This document shows positions 56,363-64,000 of a stretch of DNA of 64,000 nt, piece after piece. Numbering within the stretch: position 1 is the first letter of the stretch; each line of letters opens with the position of its first letter. The stretch lies in NCBI RefSeq assembly GCF_010015445.1, contig NC_053118.1:6155781-6219780 (forward strand), read 5' to 3'. This stretch comes from Perca fluviatilis. Its lineage: Eukaryota; Chordata; Actinopteri; Perciformes; Percidae. The notes under the pieces were generated by a model. That model saw only the letters and a list, made by a program, of their open reading frames with translations, had not been told where the DNA came from and made no database searches. The position numbers and the translations under genes are program-made.

Positions 56363-57256
56363 ACACAGCAAATTCAGAAGTGTTATATTTTCGGTGTTAG
56401 CGAAATTTGAGCAAAAGTAGAGTTAATTATACTCTGATAGAGTTAAATCCACTATATTTCATTAAATTAAACCTGTAAGTGTAATTTTCTAAATATTGAC
56501 TCTGAACTTCTCACTCTAAACTCCGATCCTGGGTTTTACACTTGAAATGTTCATGTGACCCTGCCCCCACTGCATAGACACACGTGATTGGCTGAAGCCA
56601 GAAGATCTGTGAGCGCTACATCGTAAGTAAATGAAGTATTATCAGTTAATGTTATATTTTATATTTATTAGCCTTCTGGTACCCGTTTTGCAATGGTAAG
56701 CCACTGTTATTTCAATTCACGTCGCCCCACTCTTACTAGAGACCCTAACACTCGTGGTTAGCAAATCTCGCTTTCAATTTCAATTTCAGTCTCGTAGTTT
56801 TTTTTCTGAGAAAAATTGATGCCAGTAAATACTAAGTTAGTAGTCAAAAGGTGGTCAAAATAACTTTTAAAGATGCACTTAGGTCTAACTATTAGGAGTT
56901 GTTAGCTAGCGTGCTACAGAGGAGCTACAGTTTGATTGCTGCTAGCCAGCCTTGGATGTTAGCTAAAAGTCGTTTAAAAATTGATGACAATTACATACAT
57001 TTTTGTTAAGAGTTATGTATTATTGTTTTGTGACCTCTTAAACCTTTAGATTCTCTCAATGACATAAATTACTAACTATATTTTTCTGTCTAAAGACTTT
57101 AAAAAATACAGTTCGATTAATGGCCTCTGGCATTTCTTGTGGTAAGATACTTTATAGATTATTAAAGAAGCTGACTCTAATTGACTATTTTAATTACAGT
57201 GGATATAAATTGTACAGTAAGCTACCCTCTCTTTTTAATTTACTAAATTCATACAG

Positions 57257-57368
57257 AACGTGCTGGCAAAGGTGGAATATGGAGGAGTCACAAAGTATAT
57301 CAAAGTTCCACAAACAGATGAAAACTTTGATTTCAGCCAGTTTCTTCAAGAAGGTTTGTCTCCACATA

Positions 57369-57400
<32 letters not shown>

Positions 57401-58452
57401 TAATTTTTGCTGTATGTACACTACGTCTCTTGTGTTTTTCAGGTTTAAATAGCTTAATCTAATTTCTTTATTTCTCCCAGTAACCGAAAAATTTAGTCTG
57501 CAGGATCAACTTGTGACCTTAGCTTGACTGAGACATCAGATACTGAGGTTGACGCAGACATATTTGATGAGCTTATCAAATCAGGGGTGCGAAACTTCAA
57601 AGTTGGATACCGCAAGCACCCAGTAACAGGTAAGGTTATATTATAATGATGATGAATTTTTCCACTAATCAATAAAATATATATTTTTTAAATGTATTCC
57701 TCTGTGGCCCAATTTTAGATATTGCTGTTCTTTTGGTTGAATCCGAGTCAGAATCATCTGTACAGCCAGACCCATCGGCATCTCCAGCATCAATTTCTGT
57801 CCCCCCAGTATCGCCAGCTTCACTGGGAGACTTTTCAACAGCATCACCATCTTCTTCCTGTTCATCAGAGTCTACTATTATCCTCTCAACCACTAAGAAC
57901 AGGAAGAGGGCCATGACAGAGATGGATCGCAATGAAGCAAAACAGGTAAACTTTGAAACCATCTTGTATTAGATAAGCAGCACTTGAACTATAATAATGG
58001 AACTCATACCAGTTAGATGTAATGAGTCAAACTAAACTAAATTTAAATAAAATGGCTGTCAATACAAAATAAATTTTAAATCATGAAGCTGATAGTTCTA
58101 AAAATAAATGTTGTCTTTGCAGAAGGTTCTAAGTGTTCTGAGCACAAATCCAAAGGGTGAAGAAATCTTCAGAGAGTATGGCAAAACTAAAACGCTGTCC
58201 GATGCAACACGCAAACAAATGGTCAACATTCTGGTCGCAGAAATGATAGAATCATATGGGTAAGAAATAATTTAATGAAATGACAAAAGAAAATCCAACT
58301 GGACACAAATGTAATAAATATTTTGTTTTAAAAGGAGGATTCCACCAAGAAGTGTGCGGTCCAGCTTTTCAGCAGAATGCCAGTCTTCCCTCAAGTCCTC
58401 ATGTTGAGGAGCTGCGCGAAGCTTTTGACCTTGAGGCGGAGAATGACTATGG
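57257..58452 (+). pseudogene. EnSpm accessory gene, multi-exon (PB1-like start)
   Basis: Exon-like blocks with splice signals: 57257-57353 (NVLAKVEYGGVTKYIKVPQ, FDFSQFLQE; a PB1-like fold is possible), 57481-57629 (LSLTETSDTEVDADIFDELI), 57720-57945 (acidic and Ser/Pro-rich, then KNRKRAMTEMDRNEAKQ before GTAAAC), 58124-58260 (VLSVLSTNPKGEEIF, then RKQMVNILVAEMIESYG before GTAAG) and 58335 onward (RIPPRSVRSSFS). Similar proteins accompany fish EnSpm elements, but I cannot state a function. Some joins need a shifted acceptor, so the gene is probably decayed. An upstream start exon was not settled. Confidence 0.6.
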
Positions 58453-58741
58453 TAAAAATGTATCCAAAATACAATCCATAGTCTTTGTCAAGTCCAACAG
58501 GCAACAGTAGACCAAAACTAGATAAATTAAATAAATAAATTAAGCTCTTTAGTATATTATTTAATTATAAATTAATAATAAAATACTAAGAATTATGTTA
58601 ATCAACAAAAACCTAATTTTTGCTTTCTTGAAGGGAGTAGTAATCACAGGGCTGTTTTAGCTAAATGGCAGCTGCAGTAGCAAAAAGTAATAGTTTTTTC
58701 TAATGCTTTTGTTGATGTTCTTTGTCAATTATTGTCTCCTA

Positions 58742-58800
58742 GGCTGGGATAGTGATATGTCTGCTATCCAGGCTGGGATAGTGATATGTCTGCTATCCTG
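58742..58800. repeat. Short tandem duplication
   Basis: Two copies of CTGGGATAGTGATATGTCTG with TATCC, about 29 bp each. Confidence 0.9.
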
Positions 58801-58992
58801 TTGCTGTTGCATCTTCTGCCCCCTACATCAAGAGGCCAGAAAAAAACACCCAAGATAAGCTCAGCACAGGCAGCCAACCATCTTCTTAGATTTCTTAAGG
58901 TAACATTAGCTTTTTGTCCTACCACCAGGGTTCCCAGAGTCAAGAAATATCCATAAGAGTTATGAAATTAGAAACATAGTTTTGTTTGTAAA

Positions 58993-61175
58993 ATGCACCA
59001 CAAACATTGTTCAGTCCTTTGTCAACATTTAAAATTTCAGCATGGATTATATCCAGCTAAAAACCTTCATTTGAAATGTGGAGAGCAAGGATGTTCTTCA
59101 TCATTTTGTACGTACAATGGCTTCAGAAAGCACTTGAACACTGTTCATAATGATGAACCAGTCAATACTAACCAGGAAATAGCCATACAAAGACATTTTG
59201 AGTTAGAATTTTCTAGTGATCAGCCAACAACCTCTGCTGCATCCATGTTACAGGTTCCCTCTGTTATCACACAGAATGCAATTGAAAGAATGTGCGGTTC
59301 AATTGTTGCACACTTGCAAACCTCTGGTATTTCTCAAAGCACTGTCCAAACAATAGTTTGTTCAATGGAGGAAGTTATTAGTGATGTTCAAAGTCAAGCA
59401 CGAGAAGCAGTTCTCCAAACATTTTCTTCTGAAACCAAAGAGTCAGAAATTCATAAGAAAATAGAGCACAGTTTAAATCAATTAGGTAATCCTTTTTCAA
59501 CATTTAACACAGAGAGGAAGAGGCAAAAATATTATGAAGAAAAATGGGAAATAGTTGAGCCTAAAGAGTTTGTCCTTGGTGTGAGGATGGATACACGTAG
59601 AGATAGAACTACAGGTGTATATAGTCAAATTCCTGTCACAGACAAGTACACGTATGTACCCATTTTAAGTACATTGAAATCCATTTTCAAAATGAAATCA
59701 GAGAGTGCTTCTTACAAGAGAAACACTGCAAAAATGAGGTATACAAAGATATTAATGATGTTATATTATCAAAATCATCCTCTTTTCTCAAAACAGAGGC
59801 ATGCTCTATAGATTTTGCTTTATTATGATGATTTTGAAACGGCTAACCCTTTAGGTTCTAAGAAGGGGATCCACAAACTTGGCTGTGTTTATTTTACACT
59901 AAAAAATCTCCCATCTAAGGTGAACTCTGTACTCATGAATGTGCATCTGGCACTAAAGCCTCTAATTGACGATTTCAACATTTTAGAAACAAAAGGAATC
60001 CAACTTCCATTTATTGATGAACCATTGCTTGGCTCTGTAATTCAAGTCACAGGAGATGATCTTGCTTTAAATGGCTTGCTTGGTTTTGTTGAATCTTTCA
60101 GTGCAGCACAATGTTGTAGGTTCTGTCTGACAAACAAGGAAGAAATTCTGTCTGTATTTACTGAGGATAACCCTGGACTAATTCTACGCTCCAAAGAGCT
60201 TCATATTGAACATTGCAATGCACTAAGTGAAGATCCTTCTCTACCTGCTGGTGTTAAAAAACCTTGTGTATTCAATACATTACAATATTTTCACAGCACT
60301 GACAATTTCGCTGTGGATATCATGCATGATTTGTTAGAGGGTATCGTGCAGTATGAGTTTAAGCTATTTTTTCAGTACCTGATCAAAAATGGATACATAT
60401 CTTTTAACACATTGTCAGACATGATATACAGTTTTAATTATGGTCATCTGGAACGTAAAAACAAACCAAGTGGCTTAAAAATGGATAACAGCAAGCACTT
60501 AGGTTTAAACGCCATTCAGTCATGGTGTATTCTCCGAAATACCCCATTTATCTTTGGTGATGTGGTCGAAAGAAACAACAATCACTGAAACTTAGTTCTC
60601 CTCTTGATACAAATTGTCAATATAGTATTTTCCCCTGTCCTTACTGATGGCATGATATGTTACCTAAAACATTTGATTTGTGACCACCATAACATGTTCA
60701 AAACATTGTTCCCTGATAAGAAATGATTCCCAAACACCACTTAATGATTCATTATCCACAGTGTATCAAAAAAATTGGCCCTCTTATACATATGTGGTAT
60801 ATGCGATTTGAAGCAAAACACATTTTTTTTTTAAAGTTTGTTAAAAAATTTTAAAATCTTACAAAAGCTCTTGTAAATTAGCGTCAACTGGCATTTTACT
60901 ACGAAAATTATTATTTTAAGTGGTTTCAGATTGGTCCTTTGAAAATGAAAAGCATTGATATCTTGGAAGGTGGAGAATTACTCAGTCAAACATTACATTT
61001 GGATCCATGTTCAGATGTTTCAACTGCAAGTTGGGTAAGAAATTATGGCACAGAGTACCAGATTGATTTGTTTGTATGCACTGGAACAACCAATGACCTA
61101 CCTGTATTCAACAAAATCTGTAATATAATATTACATGAACAGCGTGCTTTAATTATAGCCTCTACTGTTGATTAA
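58993..61175 (+). pseudogene. EnSpm transposase with N-terminal C2H2 finger, several stops
   Basis: The first open block (58993-59811) has a C2H2 finger (LKCGEQGCSSSFCTYNGFRK then HLNTVH), a helical linker and FVLGVRMDTRRDRTTG then YVPILSTLKSIFKMK. It ends at TAG 59809-59811 in SKQRHAL*ILLYYDDFE. The second block (to 60588) has YYDDFETANPLGSKKGIHKL, GDDLALNGLLGF, CRFCLTNKEEI and the HDLLEG motif in VDIMHDLLEGIVQYE, all typical of EnSpm/CACTA transposases. TGA after ERNNNH is followed in frame by LVLLLIQIVNIVFSPVLTDG. A further block, 60939-61175, resumes with LFVCTGTTNDLPVFNKI. At least three nonsense or frame breaks make it inactive. Confidence 0.85.
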
Positions 61176-61770
61176 TGTTATTTCGATGAACACTTTCATG
61201 CATACTGTATACGGGAACAAAGTAATGGACATGCTTTGATTTTTGTTGACCAGTTAACTTACTTTAGACCATTTCAGAAGCAATACTCTAATGAGAGTGA
61301 AAGGACATATATTGTTCCATATTGTTACATTTTTTAATGTAATTTCAGTTTTTCGTGGTGCAAATATTTAAATAAATGTTTATTTGTAAAACATAAGATA
61401 TGTCCACCTTTATTTCAGCAAAGTTTAATTTAAATATAATTTCCAGGAGGAGCTGTATTTACACCTTTTAAGTGTTATGGGGCTAACACTTGTATAGTCA
61501 ACAAATGATCCTCTGAGAGAGTTAATGTCTAACACTACATAACAGTGTTGAGAAAAACTAACACTGGTTGGTGTTGAGAAGTGTTAAATATTAACTCCAA
61601 AAAGAGTAAAAAATGACACCAAAGCAGTGTTAAAGTACCAACACTCCAAAAAGAGATTTTTAATTTTTAAAGATTAAATTAACACTCCTGGCGTGGACCC
61701 ATATAGACACTTTAAAAGTGTTGAAATTAAATATGACAGTGTTAATTTGGGTATGCTGATTTTGCTGTGT

Positions 61771-62700
61771 AATATAAGCCTTACTAAAGCATCACTAAAC
61801 AATTATTAATGCTCTTTGGTAGACTTATTGTAAAGTAGAGAACATATGCACCTTATCTAACACTTAATTAAGTATTTAATAATACTGAACAAGCCTTACT
61901 AAACCATCACTTAACAGTTATTAATGCTCTTTGGTAGACTTATTGTAAAGTTGAGAACATTTGCACCTTAACTAACACTTAATTAATGTGTAACAATACT
62001 GAATAACCATTACTAAACCATAACTAAACAGTTAGTAATGCTCTTTGGTAGACTTATTGTAAAGTTGAGAACATATGCAACTTAACTAACACTTAATTAA
62101 TGTATAACAATACTGAATAAGCCTTACTAAACCATACTTGAACAGTTATTAATCGTCACCTTCCTAAAATAATTGCCTAAGTCATTTTTTCAGGTTTTTC
62201 AGAAAACACAGAAAATAAAACTGCCTAAGTCACATGCTTGACGTAGGCAATTATACTAAAGGTGTAGAATCACATGACCTGTTCAACTGAGGATTTAGGC
62301 AATTTTACCAGCGGTGGCCAGCACCATGAGGAGATGATTTAGGCAACAAAATCATTTTTGTTAAAAAATGACTTAGGCAATTATTTTAGGAAGGTGACGT
62401 AATTGTCTTTGGTAGACTTATTGTAAAGTTGAGAACATATGCACCTTAACTAACACTTAATTAAGTATTTAATAATACTGAACAAGCCTGACTAAACCAT
62501 AACTAAACAGTTAGTAATGCTCTTTGGTAGACTTATTGTAAAGTTGAGAACATATGCACCTTAACTAATAATTAATGTATAACAATACGGAATAAGCATT
62601 ACTAAACCATAACTAAACAGTTATGAATGCTCTTTGATAGACTTATTGTAAAGTTAAGAACATATGCACCTTAACTTACACTTGATAAATAAGAGTGCTG
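61771..62700. repeat. 115-bp satellite, right portion
   Basis: The marker GCTCTTTGG recurs at about 61811, 61926, 62040, 62404, 62520 and 62629. The spacing is about 114-116 bp (109 for the last), once the 246-bp MITE is subtracted. Monomers contain TTATTGTAAAGTTGAGAACA and CACTTAATTAA. Confidence 0.93.
62154..62399. mobile_element. 246-bp MITE inserted in the satellite
   Basis: The ends CGTCACCTTCCTAAAATAATTGCC (left) and its complement are inverted repeats of about 36 bp. TAAT is duplicated at 62150-62153 and 62400-62403. The motif TTGCCTAAGTCA or TGACTTAGGCAA recurs about six times inside. The superfamily is uncertain. Confidence 0.87.
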
Positions 62701-62880
62701 AATAAGCATTACTAAACAATGATTCATAGTTTATTAATACTCTTTGACTTAAACATTCACACAGCTTTTTAACATTAGTGAAACATTGTCAGTGTGAAAT
62801 CAAATCTTCATGACAACCTTCTGTTATGCACACATATTCAAAATGTAAATAAGGTTTTCATTTGATTCTGAGTCAGTTCT

Positions 62881-63010
62881 CATCTTTCTTTCCACTGAGA
62901 CTCAGCGCTATAACAGTTTAAGTCCTGTATGGAGATTACACTGGAAATTGTCCCGCTCTCGTCACCTTCACTGTCATGTCTTCTGGATAGTTTTCCTCTC
63001 TTGAAACCTA
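62881..63010 (-). CDS. Possible terminal exon of a host gene
   Basis: On the minus strand, TTTTTTAG (about 63009-63016) is followed by an open frame reading FKRGKLSRRHDSEGDE, SGTISSVISIQDLN and SAESQWKER then TGA. A second frame, EENYPEDMTVKVTRAGQF, also looks protein-like and stops sooner. Charged, serine-rich sequence of this type is common at C-termini. No family is recognised. Confidence 0.28.
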
Positions 63011-63337
63011 AAAAATCAAATGGGATATATCAATTTCTTTTAAATGAATGCAAAAGCTATGGATGCAAGAATTGATCGTTCACTAGATCAACATCAAATC
63101 TTTACACATATTGTACAAATGACAACAAAACATGATAGGGCAGCCTTAAAGGTACACACTCTAGTACCTACTAGACCACTCATTACTACCTAGTGAGTGG
63201 TGAGCTACCTTGACGATCATGATTATCCATTATCTAGTGTCCAGAATATTAATGCATTGATGCATCTGATAGCCAGCAATCACAGCATTCAAATATTTGT
63301 TTGTATAGATCACAGTATATACTATGGACCATAAACA

Positions 63338-63480
63338 GGGTTGGGAACGTACTTTAAAAAAGAAATGAGTTATAGTTACTCTAGCCTGGATGCCAGCCGA
63401 ATGTAGCGCCGCCCACAACATTCGAGGATCTGAGTTAATCACTACTTGTTCCAAAAAGTAACTGAGTTAGTAACTGAATT
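63338..63480. mobile_element. hAT left end (CAGGGTTGGGAACGTACTTT), interrupted
   Basis: CAGGGTTGGGAACG with AGTTACTCTAG and AGTAACTGAGTTAGTAACTG is a typical fish hAT terminus of the type rich in GTTAC motifs. A foreign segment, CTAGCCTGGATGCCAGCCGA to about 63440, splits it and resembles the end of another element. No right end was found before the window closes. Confidence 0.5.
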
Positions 63481-64000
63481 ACTCTCAAGTTACACCGTTT
63501 CATGTAGCTAAACAGGCTCTTTAGCCTGATAATTAACTGCAGGCTAAAATATGTTGACATGCTAGCTTTACTTGCACATACTCATCTCCAAGTCCGTAAA
63601 ACTCTTAAACGGCATATCATAAAGTGACTGACAATACAAACGATATTAGAGTAAACACTGACAAACCTTGTTCCTTTATCAGCCAGATGATAAACAAAAT
63701 AAGCATACACCATGCTTTTCTTTGGCAGAGTATACAGCCTCAGTCCGCTTATAATACTTCCAATCAAAATAAAGCAATTTAGCTAGCTTTAGGTAACCAA
63801 AATGACCCTGTTCTCTGGCAGATTTTTCTGCGATTAACTTATGTTAGAGCTAACATAACAGCCAATCTAGCTCTAAGTGACCCACATATTATTTTGTTTC
63901 ACTCATTTAATAATCTATAGCAGTTTCAAGCGTTAGCGTTTTTATTTTGAAAAGATCGAAACCGGAAATATAGATTTGTTTCCACAAGCGGGCAAAGTGT
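63481..64000. other. Window end, unassigned
   Basis: AT-rich DNA with GCTAGCTTTA motifs. No supported gene. Confidence 0.3.

Larger units (their letters stand above)
56363..61770 (+). mobile_element. EnSpm/CACTA-like DNA transposon (5.4 kb)
   Basis: The ends ACACAGCAAATTCAG and the complement of CTGATTTTGCTGTGT are inverted repeats. AAT flanks both sides, a 3-bp duplication as in EnSpm/CACTA. TAACACT / AGTGTTA motifs are clustered in the terminal few hundred bases, especially 61480-61750. It carries a multi-exon accessory gene and a C2H2-plus-transposase gene, both co-oriented and damaged. It sits within a 115-bp satellite array. Confidence 0.83.

Noticed and set aside
1..64000. A CRISPR array or bacterial-type defence system.
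   Set aside because: All tandem repeats found are satellites, minisatellites or simple repeats without regular unique spacers, and the sequence is vertebrate.

Overview
This is vertebrate nuclear DNA, almost certainly from a ray-finned (teleost) fish. It is AT-rich, intron-containing and dominated by fish-type mobile DNA: tRNA-derived SINEs, L1/Tx1-like and Rex-like LINEs, an Ngaro/DIRS tyrosine-recombinase retrotransposon, PIF/Harbinger, hAT, EnSpm/CACTA and TTAA-target DNA elements, and many MITEs. I see no bacterial genes, operons or CRISPR arrays. Most open reading frames are transposon proteins or chance frames. Host coding sequence is at best a few exon-sized pieces: a minus-strand exon pair at 55-828, a possible first exon near 2100-2303 and a possible terminal exon near 62.9 kb.

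Layout. 0-7.6 kb: possible host exons; a 754-bp hAT remnant; a 1.9-kb element full of TGGGCTTAA motifs; a minus-strand SINE; and a 681-bp copy of a family here called GTCTCAC, with 8-bp target duplications. 7.6-19.2 kb: an old, formerly autonomous PIF/Harbinger element. It carries a MADF-domain gene and a convergent HARBI1-like transposase, and was later hit by a hAT element (itself hit by a TTAA MITE), another TTAA MITE and a 5.55-kb L1/Tx1-like LINE that landed in the transposase intron. 19.2-23.3 kb: a SINE, simple repeats and a 197-bp hAT MITE. 23.3-33.5 kb: a TTAA element interrupted near its right tip by a 6.4-kb foldback-like GTCTCAC element with about 1.5-kb inverted arms. One arm carries a Harbinger-like MITE whose empty site is preserved in the other arm.

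34-45 kb: a BED-finger hAT fragment, a 311-bp hAT MITE, and a broken hAT/ZMYM-type transposase reading frame split by an Ngaro element and then by two tandem hAT MITEs, one only 48 bp long. 45-55.5 kb: more copies of the 197-bp MITE, another GTCTCAC element rich in tandem repeats, a minus-strand Rex-like LINE fragment and a TTAA MITE. 55.8-62.7 kb: a 115-bp-period satellite interrupted by a 5.4-kb EnSpm-like element and by a 246-bp MITE.

The genes do not form a pathway. They are selfish-element modules (transposase plus DNA-binding partner, LINE ORF1 plus ORF2, gag-RT-recombinase), nearly all broken by stops, frameshifts or deletions. The clearest information in the window is the order of insertions, read from target-site duplications. 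All motif matches, duplications and translations were read by eye; no database search or alignment was run.
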